Assembly (NCBI GenBank): GCA_013002885.1
Contig: JABDLS010000060.1
Span: 1-64,000 of the forward strand
Direction of reading: 5' to 3'
DNA: 64,000 nucleotides
DNA from: Gemmatimonadota bacterium
GTDB taxonomy: Bacteria > Gemmatimonadota > Gemmatimonadetes > Longimicrobiales > Gaopeijiaceae
In this document: one piece after another, positions 25,713-34,061 of the stretch
How positions within the stretch are numbered: position 1 is the stretch's first letter
How the letters are laid out: every line of letters begins with the position of its first letter
Notes under the pieces: model-generated
The model's database searches: none
What the model was told of the DNA's origin: nothing
The model's input: the letters and a program-made list of their open reading frames with translations, nothing else
Program-made: the position numbers and the translations under genes

Positions 25713-26879
25713 GTGGTCCGCAGCGGCATCGACAGGGTACTCGGCGGCGAGGCCGATCGCCTGAGGGGTGCCTCGCTGGGCGTTGTCGTGCATCCAGCCT
25801 CCGTGACCGGTGACTGCACCTTCACGGTGGATGCTCTCCGCGACGCCGGCTTCTCGCTGACCGCTCTCTTCGGACCCCAGCATGGTGCCCGGGGAGAGAA
25901 GCAGGACAACATGATCGAGTCGGATCATTACGCCGACCCGGTCACCGGGCTGCCCGTCCACTCCCTCTACAGCGAGGTGCGGAAGCCTACGTCCGAGATG
26001 CTGGAAGGGTTGGACGCCCTCGTCTTCGACCTCCAGGACGTGGGCGTTCGGGTCTATACCTTCGTGTGGACCATGGCCCTCGCCATGGAGGCGTGCGCCG
26101 AGGCCGGCATCACCTTCGTCGTCCTCGACCGCCCCAACCCCGTGGGTGGCCTGGTGCGTGAGGGGCCAGTCCTCCGGCCGGGCTTCGAGTCCTTCGTGGG
26201 ACTCCACCCTGTGCCCCTCCGTCACGGCCTCACCGCAGGCGAGCTGGCCCGATGGTTGAACGCCGAGCGGGGCATCGATTGTGAACTCGAGGTCGTCTCC
26301 TGCGACGGATGGCGTCGGGCGATGCGCTTCCCGGACACTGGACTCCCCTGGGTGCTACCGAGCCCGAACCTGCCGACGCCGGATTCGGCGATGGTCTACC
26401 CGGGCATGGTCCTCCTCGAGGGGACGAATCTGTCGGAAGGACGTGGAACGACACGGCCCTTCGAGCTGTTCGGCGCCCCGTACCTCGACGGCCGCACGTT
26501 GGCGGAGGTCGCTACCGAAGAGATGGGCCCGGGGGCGATGCTACGGCCGTGCTCGTTCCAGCCCACCTTCCAGAAGCACGCCGGTGAGGTGTGTCACGGC
26601 GCCCAGCTCCATGTGACGGACTCCAGGGCCTTCCGCCCGGTTCAGGCCACGGTAGCCATCCTCCGCGCGTGCCGTGAGCTCGCTCCCGACGACTTCGGGT
26701 GGAGAGAGCCACCCTACGAGTACGAAGAGGTGCTCCCGCCCATCGACATCCTCTGGGGCCACAACGGCCTCCGTACCGGTGTCGATGCGGGCCGCGGTGT
26801 CGGTGAGATCCTCGCCGGCGTCGATGAGGAGATCGCCGACTTCGAGCGGTCTGTAGCGCCCTACCTGCTGTACGACTGA
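25713..26879 (+). CDS. NamZ-type exo-beta-N-acetylmuramidase (DUF1343)
   Basis: A 388-residue DUF1343 protein. Conserved blocks include LFGPQHGARGEKQDNM, FDLQDVGVRVYTFVWTM, VLDRPNPVGG, PSPNLPTPDSAMVYPG and EGTNLSEGRGTTRPFE. The family was shown in Bacillus (NamZ/YbbC) to release terminal MurNAc from peptidoglycan fragments. No signal peptide is seen here, so it may recycle muropeptides in the cytoplasm. The GTG at 25713 is fixed by a perfect GGAGGT ribosome-binding site seven bases upstream that overlaps the end of the BNR gene, so the two are coupled. Confidence 0.9.
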   Translation: MVRSGIDRVLGGEADRLRGASLGVVVHPASVTGDCTFTVDALRDAGFSLTALFGPQHGARGEKQDNMIESDHYADPVTGLPVHSLYSEVRKPTSEMLEGLDALVFDLQDVGVRVYTFVWTMALAMEACAEAGITFVVLDRPNPVGGLVREGPVLRPGFESFVGLHPVPLRHGLTAGELARWLNAERGIDCELEVVSCDGWRRAMRFPDTGLPWVLPSPNLPTPDSAMVYPGMVLLEGTNLSEGRGTTRPFELFGAPYLDGRTLAEVATEEMGPGAMLRPCSFQPTFQKHAGEVCHGAQLHVTDSRAFRPVQATVAILRACRELAPDDFGWREPPYEYEEVLPPIDILWGHNGLRTGVDAGRGVGEILAGVDEEIADFERSVAPYLLYD

Positions 26880-26880
26880 G

Positions 26881-27264
26881 TCAGCGGCACTGCCGCGAGT
26901 GCATGAAGTTCTGGTCGATCTGCAGCTCGAGGACGTCGCCGGGGTCGGCGAGGAGCTCCTCCGTGGTGCAGCTCGGTCCGGCGAGGATCTCGATGCGGAT
27001 GCGGATGGGGTCGCTAATGTCCCAGTCCACGTCGAACTCCGACTCGTCCTTGCCCCCCACCACACCCAGGGGCAGCGTCGCGCCCCGTCGGAGAACGAAG
27101 AGACGGGCGTCGCTGAAGTTGCGGTTCTGGACCAGGAGGGTGATGGACGTCGGTGGCCCCACGTCCGTGAAGGGCTGGGCGTCAGGCGCCTGAGGATCGG
27201 GCGTGAAGCCCGAGCAGGCTGCGGCGACGAGGGTGGCCGTAAGGGCCAGGATACGGCGGGTCAT
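26881..27264 (-). CDS. Small lipoprotein, paralogue of the upstream gene
   Basis: A 127-residue predicted lipoprotein (lipobox VAAAC, C17). The mature part has a compact beta-rich domain with LLVQNRNFSDARLFVLRRG, LGVVGGKDESEFDVDW and a GPSCTTEE turn. The same pattern occurs in the gene just upstream, so the two are tandem duplicates. It starts one base after the stop of that gene. Function unknown; likely periplasmic or outer-membrane-facing. Confidence 0.8.
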   Translation of the reverse strand: MTRRILALTATLVAAACSGFTPDPQAPDAQPFTDVGPPTSITLLVQNRNFSDARLFVLRRGATLPLGVVGGKDESEFDVDWDISDPIRIRIEILAGPSCTTEELLADPGDVLELQIDQNFMHSRQCR

Positions 27265-27265
27265 G

Positions 27266-27667
27266 TCAACGACGTCCTACGCGGCAGGGCTGGGTTCCTA
27301 CGTTCGATGGTACGATGACCCAGACCCTGGCGTTACGCTCCACGGCCACCTGGTTGGTGCGACACGAGCGTCCACCGGTGACGTCCACCACGAAGTAGAT
27401 GGGCAGGGCGAGGTTCCAGTCGATGGCGAAGTTCTCGTCGGTCTTCCCCGTCACCCGACCGAGGCGTATTCGCTGCCCCTGGCGAACGGCCCACACCGTG
27501 ATGTCGTTGAAGTTGATGTTCTGCACTTCGATGCGGATGCGGTCGTCGGAGGTGCTTCCGCCGCCTCGGCCGCCGTCGAAGGGGCTGCGGGCTTCGTTGC
27601 GTGAGGCGCCGCAGCCGGCGAGGGCCAGCAGCGCCACGACGAGCAACGATCGGGACAAGAGGTTCAT
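27266..27667 (-). CDS. Small lipoprotein, first of a tandem pair
   Basis: A 133-residue predicted lipoprotein (lipobox ALAGC, C19) followed by a glycine/serine linker and a beta-rich domain: IEVQNINFNDITVWAVRQG, LGRVTGKTDENFAIDW and GGRSCRTNQ. These positions line up with the downstream paralogue (VQNxNFxD, LGxVxGK, DWxxxxPI, GxSCxT). The ATG at 27667 faces a divergent membrane-protein gene 26 bases away, so their promoters must overlap. Function unknown. Confidence 0.82.
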   Translation of the reverse strand: MNLLSRSLLVVALLALAGCGASRNEARSPFDGGRGGGSTSDDRIRIEVQNINFNDITVWAVRQGQRIRLGRVTGKTDENFAIDWNLALPIYFVVDVTGGRSCRTNQVAVERNARVWVIVPSNVGTQPCRVGRR

Positions 27668-27692
27668 GCTCACAAATCCATGATACGGTGAG

Positions 27693-28568
27693 GTGCGGGG
27701 CCTGGCGACGGTGTCATGCTGCGCCCATTCTTTGCGGGTGCTACACACCCTTCGAAAGCTGGCCCGCGAGATCCACCGACGTTCGGTATGGCAGGTAGTA
27801 GCGGGGTATACCCTCTTCTGGTTCCTTGCGCACCGCCTGGTGGTCGCGCTTACCGACCTCCTGGGGCTCCCGTTGTGGACGCCATCGATGGCCTTTTCGC
27901 TCCTGGCCATCGGCCTTCCCATCGTTCTCGCGACCACCGTGGCGCAGGGCGGGCTACCGGGTCTGCGGATCGAAGACGTCGTCGATCCCAACGAGCTCGA
28001 GGGCCTCACGCCCGAAGACGTGCACGTCATCCCGGAGGCGCATCCCCTCTACGGCGTCACCTTCCTCACGTGGCGCAACGCCATCCTCGGAGGCGTCATG
28101 GCGGCGGCCCTTCTGGTGACATCGGTCGTGGCGTATCTGACCATGTGGGCATTCGGGATCGGACCCGTGGGCTCCCTCGCCGCGCAGGGGATCATCGAGC
28201 CCGACGACGTGGTCTACGTGGCCCTGTTCGAAGACGAGACCGGCGAGACGGAGTTGGGTGGGCGTGTGCGGAGGCTGATGGAGGTCGAGCTGTCTCGGTC
28301 GACGCTGGTCGATGTGATGGACCGGAGTGCCGGGGACGTTGGCACCGCCGCGCTGGTCATCGACGGCGAGGTCAGGCCCGCCGAGGGCGGGTACCGGGTG
28401 TACGCGCGGATCAGAATGCCGGACGGGATGGTGCTGGCTGGCTTTGGGAGGACCGCGGAGACCGAGGATGCCTTGGCCGACGCCGTCGGTGAGATCGCTC
28501 TCCGGCTGCGGGAACGCTTCGGCGAGTCGCTGAGGGAGATCCATGAGGACGAGGGACGAGGTCGCTGA
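27693..28568 (+). CDS. Membrane protein with FlgO/TolB-like domain
   Basis: A 291-residue protein from GTG 27693; a GTG at 27738 is an alternative. Two helices at about 37-75 (VWQVVAGYTLFWFLAHR, MAFSLLAIGLPIVLATT) form the module often found before FlgO/TolB-like domains in bacterial cyclase- and kinase-associated proteins. A third helix lies near 130-155. The last 110 residues (DVVYVALFEDETGE to ALVIDGEVRPAEGGYRVYARI) resemble the FlgO/TolB-N fold, but no cyclase, kinase or TPR region follows. It appears to be a short, stand-alone form of that architecture. Confidence 0.65.
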   Translation: MRGLATVSCCAHSLRVLHTLRKLAREIHRRSVWQVVAGYTLFWFLAHRLVVALTDLLGLPLWTPSMAFSLLAIGLPIVLATTVAQGGLPGLRIEDVVDPNELEGLTPEDVHVIPEAHPLYGVTFLTWRNAILGGVMAAALLVTSVVAYLTMWAFGIGPVGSLAAQGIIEPDDVVYVALFEDETGETELGGRVRRLMEVELSRSTLVDVMDRSAGDVGTAALVIDGEVRPAEGGYRVYARIRMPDGMVLAGFGRTAETEDALADAVGEIALRLRERFGESLREIHEDEGRGR

Positions 28569-28577
28569 GCGGGCCGT

Positions 28578-30158
28578 CTAGTCGTCGTCCCGACCCTTCC
28601 TGCGCTCCAGCTTCTCCTCGAACGCCACCAGCTCGAAATCATGCTCGTAGCCGACCCGGTCCAGGGAAGGCAGGTACCGGTCCAGGTCGAGCTCGGCCGG
28701 GCTGAGCTCCCGGTCGAAGAGCTCCATGTCCCGCCGGCTGGCTTCCTCAGGCGTATCGGCGGTGGAGAAGACGATGTCATCGACGGCTCGTTCGTCCAGC
28801 CGAAGGCGCCGGCGCGCGGATTCGCTGGCCGCCATCTGTTGCGGAATCGCGCCGAAGCGGTAACGCACCGAGCCTTCGTCGAGGACCGAGACGTCGGCGT
28901 TCAGCTCGGTGGCGAGTTCGTCGAGGACCCGTTCCACCGCCGCCCTCCTCACCAACTGGTCGGTGAGCTTCCCCTCGACGAAGGCGTGCGCCTCGGCGAC
29001 GCCTACGTCGTCGCCGTCCAGCGCCCGCCGGTAGACGTATCCCAGAAGAACCCGTCGAACGTTGCGATGCGCCCGCCGCCTGTTTTCGATGCCGACGCCT
29101 GCCATGCGGACGAGGGGACCGGCGAAGAAGAGGATGCTGAAGATGACCGGAACGAGGACGAGGCCGACCCACGCCGCGGTGCCGCCCAGCCCCAGGCGCG
29201 GGAAGATGAACCAGGGCGCGGTGGCCGAGGCCGCCAGCGTGAAGGCGTTCATGCCGACGACGACGGCGTTGGCACCCGGGGTGTTGCCGGTGAGCTCGAG
29301 CTCGGGCTCCAACCGTAGCCACGCCGGGTTCGGTTCCTTCGGCTTTCTGCCGCCGCGAACGGTGGTCATGAGATCAGGGAAGGCGTAGACGAGTTCGCCG
29401 TCGGGAGACACGGCGGCCTCCCCGTCGTAGGCGCCGAGGAGGCGACCCATCTCCTCCTCGGCCTCGTCGAACCCGGACCCGGTGTGCTCCACGAGGTCGG
29501 CGGTGCTGATGACGCCACTGCGGGCCCGGATGAGGCGCAGCTTTGCCCGGTCGAGCTGTTTCTGGGTGGGCTCGGGTCGGTCCGGGCCGAAGACGAAGGC
29601 GAAGACCTTCTTGTAGAAGGGCACCCGGTCGCGCTCGCCCAGCGTCCGTTCCCACCGGTGGCCGTAGTAGGGGCGACCGAGGCGCCATCGCGGCCCCCAG
29701 ATCCAGTACCAGAAGAAGGGGTTCACATGGAACCCGCCCCCACCCCGGCCACGGCCTCCACCCCACCCTCCTCCGCGGGAGTCTCCCCTCTGACCGGCCA
29801 CGATGGCCGCGACGAAGAGAACCACGAAGAGGACGAAGTAGACGACGAGCATGACGACGATCCAGCCTTTGAACGCCGTCTGGAGCCACCTCTTCGCCGT
29901 GCGCACGATGCGGGCCAGAACCGGCTCGCTGTCTCGCTCGATGAGGGACGGATCGAACTCGTAGACGAGCTCGCCGCTGTCCGACACCGCCAGGTGCCCG
30001 AGGTGCGACTCCAGGAGCTCCTTCAGGCCGGTCCGGACGTCGTCGGCAGGAAGCCCGCTCTCGGCGACCACGTCGCCCACCGTGGCACGCCCGTCGAGCC
30101 GGCGTAGAGACGCGAGGAGGGTCGATTGGGTCTGGGCGACCGCCAGCGCATTGCTCAC
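28578..30158 (-). CDS. Membrane protein with N-terminal winged-helix-like domain, unknown
   Basis: A 526-residue protein. Residues 1-70 look like a winged helix (LASLRRLDGRATVGDVVAESGLPADDVRTGLKEL), followed by one strong membrane helix at about 95-120. A glycine/tryptophan/arginine-rich segment (about 125-165) comes next. A second winged-helix-like stretch starts near 200 (QLDRAKLRLIRARSGVISTADLVEHTG), followed by two membrane helices (about 300-350) and a charged C-terminal region. I do not recognise the family. The repeated helix-turn-helix-like units on a membrane protein suggest a regulatory or scaffolding role, which is speculative. It is convergent with the FlgO/TolB-like gene, nine bases apart. 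Confidence 0.72.
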   Translation of the reverse strand: MSNALAVAQTQSTLLASLRRLDGRATVGDVVAESGLPADDVRTGLKELLESHLGHLAVSDSGELVYEFDPSLIERDSEPVLARIVRTAKRWLQTAFKGWIVVMLVVYFVLFVVLFVAAIVAGQRGDSRGGGWGGGRGRGGGGFHVNPFFWYWIWGPRWRLGRPYYGHRWERTLGERDRVPFYKKVFAFVFGPDRPEPTQKQLDRAKLRLIRARSGVISTADLVEHTGSGFDEAEEEMGRLLGAYDGEAAVSPDGELVYAFPDLMTTVRGGRKPKEPNPAWLRLEPELELTGNTPGANAVVVGMNAFTLAASATAPWFIFPRLGLGGTAAWVGLVLVPVIFSILFFAGPLVRMAGVGIENRRRAHRNVRRVLLGYVYRRALDGDDVGVAEAHAFVEGKLTDQLVRRAAVERVLDELATELNADVSVLDEGSVRYRFGAIPQQMAASESARRRLRLDERAVDDIVFSTADTPEEASRRDMELFDRELSPAELDLDRYLPSLDRVGYEHDFELVAFEEKLERRKGRDDD

Positions 30159-30180
30159 AGGTGGTCCACGCTCGGGCTGG

Positions 30181-31680
30181 CTATGCGGGTGCCGGCTTCG
30201 TCTTCGACTCCGCCTCCGTCATGAGACGAAGGACGGTTTCGTTTGCCGAGTCCTCGGTGCCCAGGCTCACCACCCAGAAGGCGAGGGTGGAGAGAATCAT
30301 GGCCGGGAAGACCTCATGGAGGATCTCCGAGCCCGGGACGAAGTCCCACCCGAGGAGGACGCCGACGCCCACGAAAAAGGAGGCGACGACAGCCGTGCCG
30401 CTTCCTCGCCGCCAGTGCAGGCCGAAGACGACAGCGGGGAAGAAGCAGGCGCCGTACAGGCTGCCACTGAAGGCCGTGAGCTCCACGACTCCCGCCGGAG
30501 GGTTCAAGGAGATCACGGCGGTGATGAGGGCGAAGAGCGCCACCCACCCACGGGTCCAGAACATCTCCGAGGCCTCGGTCCGGTCGGGCCGGACGATGCT
30601 GACGATGTCACGCTCTGTCGTCGAAGCCATGACGAGCAGGACGGAGTCGAGGGACGACATGGCCGCGGCGACCATGGCCACGAGGAGGAACGCGCCTGTG
30701 CCAGGGCCGAAGACCTCGGGCTCGGTGAGGAGCGTCGGAATCACCAGGTCCGTGTCCTCGATGCCGGTGGGGAGGATCCGGCGGGCGTAGATGCCGACAG
30801 GGATCAGGAGGGTGAAGACGGCGCCGAAGGTCACCGACGAGACGATCATCCCGGTCCGGGTCGCGTTCTCTCCTTCCAGCGCGAAGAAGCGCGAGAGTTG
30901 CCGGGGCTCGACGGCGAACTTCACCAGCCCGGCGAACATGGTGCCCATGAGCACGGGGATGGCGACGCCGCCACCCCACGTGAAGAGGGCCTCGCCACCT
31001 GGTTGCTGGCGGACCTCGGTGATGGTGCCGAGCCCGCCGGCGGCGCTCACGGTGCCGATGAAGAGGAGGAGGGCGGCGATGATCATGACCACGCCCTGCA
31101 CCGAATCGGTCTTCACCACGCTGATGAAGCCGCCGATCATCGTGTACGTCATGACGATGAAGAAGACGATGATGATGGAGACCTCGTAGCGGATCTCCAG
31201 AAAGGTCTCCAGGAGGTTGCCGATGCCCTTGAAGACCGCCGTCATGTAGAAGAACGATGCGGCGATGACGATGAGGGCGGCCAGAACCCGAGCCGGTGTG
31301 CTCCGAAACCGGAACCCGATGAAGTCGGGCAGCGTCAGCGAGTCCATCTCCTTCGTGAAGCTCCGTAGCCGCGGCGCCACGACGATCCACGCGAAGAGGG
31401 AGAAGGCGACGGCGGTGGGAATGAAGAGGAGCCACGGGAGCCCCCAGTCGTACGTCCGTCCGGAGAAGCCGACGAAGGAATTGGTGCTGGCATAGGTGGC
31501 GAAGAACGACAGCCCGATGACCCAGCCACCCATGTTCCGGCCGCCCACGTAATAGTCGGCGAGCCCCTTCGTGCTCCGATTCCCCGTCCAGGCGTGGTGC
31601 GCGAGCATGACGGTGTAGAGCGCCAGAAGCGAGTGCACCATCCAGTACTCGCGCAGGTTCTGCAGGATGGCGTCGATCAT
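30181..31680 (-). CDS. Sodium:solute symporter (SSS family)
   Basis: A 499-residue inner-membrane transporter with about thirteen helices. SSS signatures include GLADYYVGGRNMGGWVIGLSF near the start, SFVGFSGRTYDWGLPWLL, GGFISVVKTDSVQGVVM and the sodium-site region VAMVAAAMSSLDSVLLVMAS. The family moves sugars, amino acids, organic acids or pantothenate with Na+. Its ATG overlaps the stop of the acyl-CoA synthetase gene (ATGA at 31677-31680). That coupling suggests uptake of a carboxylic acid which the ligase then activates; this is inference. Confidence 0.93.
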   Translation of the reverse strand: MIDAILQNLREYWMVHSLLALYTVMLAHHAWTGNRSTKGLADYYVGGRNMGGWVIGLSFFATYASTNSFVGFSGRTYDWGLPWLLFIPTAVAFSLFAWIVVAPRLRSFTKEMDSLTLPDFIGFRFRSTPARVLAALIVIAASFFYMTAVFKGIGNLLETFLEIRYEVSIIIVFFIVMTYTMIGGFISVVKTDSVQGVVMIIAALLLFIGTVSAAGGLGTITEVRQQPGGEALFTWGGGVAIPVLMGTMFAGLVKFAVEPRQLSRFFALEGENATRTGMIVSSVTFGAVFTLLIPVGIYARRILPTGIEDTDLVIPTLLTEPEVFGPGTGAFLLVAMVAAAMSSLDSVLLVMASTTERDIVSIVRPDRTEASEMFWTRGWVALFALITAVISLNPPAGVVELTAFSGSLYGACFFPAVVFGLHWRRGSGTAVVASFFVGVGVLLGWDFVPGSEILHEVFPAMILSTLAFWVVSLGTEDSANETVLRLMTEAESKTKPAPA

Positions 31681-33179
31681 GAGCTCTCGTCGGGTGTGAA
31701 GAGGTCGCGCACCGCCGGCTTCGTCACTTTGCCCATGGCGTTGCGGGGCAGGTCGGCGACCACGAGGAAGTCCTTGGGGACTTTGTAGGGCGCCAGTCGG
31801 TCCTTGGCAAACGCACGCAGGGAGTCCACGTCGAAATCGGTGCCCCGGCGCGGAACCAGGGCCGCGCAGACCCGGTCACCCCAGGCAGGGTCGCTGACCC
31901 CCACCACCGCGCAGTCGGCGACCCCTTCGAACGAGCGGAGGACGTCCTCGATCTCCAGGGCGGACACCTTCTCGCCACCGGTCTTCAGGATGTCGACGCT
32001 GGACCGCCCCAGGATCCGGTAGGCGCCGTCCTCCACGACGGCTCGATCGCCCGTGCGAAACCACCCGTCGTCGGTGAAGGCTTCGGCGGTTTCTCGGGGT
32101 CGACGCCAGTAGCTCTCGAACACGGCGGGTCCGCGGACCTGGATCTCGCCCGACGTCCCCTCGCCGACCACCTCGCCGTCTTCCACGAGGCGAACCTCCA
32201 TGCCGGGCAACGGACGGCCGACGAACCCCGGGCGTCGCTCCCCCTCGAGGGGATTGGAGAGCCCCATACCGATCTCGGTCATTCCGTACCGTTCGAGGAG
32301 CCGGTGGCCGCTGATGGTCTCCCACCGTTGGAGGATGGGGACGGGAAGCGCCGCGGAACCCGAGATCATGAGCCTGCACGCCCGTGCTCCCGCGGACCAC
32401 GCCTCACGCGTCCGCGGTTCCGCCTCGTCCCACCACTGGATGAGCCGCTGGTAGACGGTGGGCACGGCCATGTAGAGGCTCACCTCGCCCCGGGCCAGTC
32501 GCTCCCAAACGTCGACCGGCCGAAAGCGCGGCAGGATCTCGCACGTGGCTCCGTTCCAGAGCGCCGACAGAAGGATGTTGACGATGCCATGGACGTGGTG
32601 GAGGGGAAGATGAAGGAGGATGTGGTCGTTGGCGGTCCAGCCCCACGCCGTCGTCAGGGCCTCCACCTGGGCCCGCAGATTCCCGTGGCTGGAGACGACA
32701 CCCTTGGGGCGACCGGTCGTGCCTGACGTGTACAGCATGAGCGCCGGGCGGTCCTCGCCGAAATCAGGAAGGTCCGCCGATGGGCCGGGCCGGAGCAGCG
32801 CGGGTGTCTGCAGGACGGGGATCCGTCGCTCAGCCGCGACGCCTTCGATCTTGTCGAGGAGCGACGGGTGAGCGACGACTGCCTCCGGCTCGGCGTCGTC
32901 GAGGACGTATGCCAGCTCCGCGGGGGGGTGGGAGGTCGCGAGGGGCACCCCGTGGCCGCCGGCTCTCCACACCGCCCACTGGCAGGCGACGTAGTCCCAG
33001 CTTGGAGGAATGAGGTAGCAGATGCGGGCGGAGCGCAGGTCGTCGCGCCCTGCCAGCAGGCGCGTCGCCGCGACGGACGACGCGTCCAGGAGCTCCTGGT
33101 ACGTGAAGACGCCTTCGGGCGCGATAATTGCAACTCGAGCGCCGCGCCCTGCGGCGCGGTCCAGTAGTTCGAGGCTCAA
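31677..33179 (-). CDS. Acyl-CoA synthetase, MatB/ACSF3-like (AMP-forming)
   Basis: A 500-residue ANL-superfamily ligase. The P-loop is MLYTSGTTGRPKGVV, the A5 motif is ERYGMTEIGMGLSNP, A7 is FRTGDRAVVEDGAYRILGRSSVDILKTGGEKVSALEIE and the C-terminal lysine lies in PRNAMGKVTKPAV. The YGMTE..M..SNP form and the overall length resemble malonyl-CoA synthetase (MatB/ACSF3), but other short- or medium-chain acids are possible. TTG is the start at 33179, with GAGGT just upstream. It is the first gene of a two-gene operon with the SSS symporter. Confidence 0.88.
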   Translation of the reverse strand: MSLELLDRAAGRGARVAIIAPEGVFTYQELLDASSVAATRLLAGRDDLRSARICYLIPPSWDYVACQWAVWRAGGHGVPLATSHPPAELAYVLDDAEPEAVVAHPSLLDKIEGVAAERRIPVLQTPALLRPGPSADLPDFGEDRPALMLYTSGTTGRPKGVVSSHGNLRAQVEALTTAWGWTANDHILLHLPLHHVHGIVNILLSALWNGATCEILPRFRPVDVWERLARGEVSLYMAVPTVYQRLIQWWDEAEPRTREAWSAGARACRLMISGSAALPVPILQRWETISGHRLLERYGMTEIGMGLSNPLEGERRPGFVGRPLPGMEVRLVEDGEVVGEGTSGEIQVRGPAVFESYWRRPRETAEAFTDDGWFRTGDRAVVEDGAYRILGRSSVDILKTGGEKVSALEIEDVLRSFEGVADCAVVGVSDPAWGDRVCAALVPRRGTDFDVDSLRAFAKDRLAPYKVPKDFLVVADLPRNAMGKVTKPAVRDLFTPDESS

Positions 33180-33287
33180 CGCACCTCACGCTCGGTAGGA
33201 ATGTCCGGGGCGCGGTAACAAAGGCCGGAAAGCGGCTCATGGCAAGGCGGCTCGAGCTTCGGAGATGCCCCCCGGAACTGGAAAGGA

Positions 33288-34019
33288 ATGAAACAACCGC
33301 ATTTCGATCATGTGAAGGAGCACCTGGAGCGCGTCCGGGACGGCTACTCCTTCATTCCGGACCCGGAGTCCATCTATCTCGGCAAGCAGGAAAAAGAACA
33401 CTTCTGGGAGCTCGTGGGCTTGAGGCTACAGGGGTGCCCGGTCATCGTCCTGGCGGCGCTTCGGTTCAAGCGGAAGCAGCGCATGGGTGTACCCGATGCC
33501 CGCCAGTCGCTGGCGAGCTACCTGAGCGCCAGTCCCGACCTGGGGTCGCCCGAGGGGCATCGGCTGACGGCTCTTCTGCCGAACAAGGACCAGGAGATTC
33601 CGGCGTTTCTGGCGGGTCTACGGGCCGGTCGGGAGTTCGCACCGGTGAACATCGACCGCCTCCGGGTGGAAATCGCCTTCGACTTCCGAGCCGACAATCC
33701 GTCGGCGGTGCGCGAACGGAAGGAGGCTGCCGCTCCGCTCCGGAGTCACTACTACCGGACGGTGAGCGGACACGTCTTTCGTGGCGAGGCGCACGCGGTG
33801 ACTTCGGTTGGTGGCGCGTCCCCTCGGTTCCTCGCCATACGCTCGCCGGAGCAGCTTCTACCCCAGGGCGTGATTGCCCTGCCCACGGTCTTCGTCGCCC
33901 AGAAGTTCATCGCTTTGCAGGTGGACGTGACCGAGGAATCGGCCCGTCTTGCCGTCCGCAACTGGATCCCGTTCCTTTCGGGTGCCGCGTCGAGGGAGGG
34001 ACTCCTCCCCGTCCGTTGA
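33288..34019 (+). CDS. Protein of unknown function
   Basis: A 243-residue soluble protein with no recognised family. It has an early HFWELVGLRLQGCPVIVLAALRF segment, a central IDRLRVEIAFDFRADNP strand pair and a hydrophobic IRSPEQLLPQGVIALPTVFVAQKFIALQVD stretch. Codon pattern and frame agree with coding, and the opposite frames look like shadows. A GGAAAGGA purine run abuts the ATG, closer than an ideal ribosome-binding site. It stands 42 bases upstream of the large glycosyltransferase gene and may share its transcript. Confidence 0.62.
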   Translation: MKQPHFDHVKEHLERVRDGYSFIPDPESIYLGKQEKEHFWELVGLRLQGCPVIVLAALRFKRKQRMGVPDARQSLASYLSASPDLGSPEGHRLTALLPNKDQEIPAFLAGLRAGREFAPVNIDRLRVEIAFDFRADNPSAVRERKEAAAPLRSHYYRTVSGHVFRGEAHAVTSVGGASPRFLAIRSPEQLLPQGVIALPTVFVAQKFIALQVDVTEESARLAVRNWIPFLSGAASREGLLPVR

Positions 34020-34061
34020 GCCCGAGGGAGGCAGCGAGATGACCTTGGCGTACCCGGTCTG

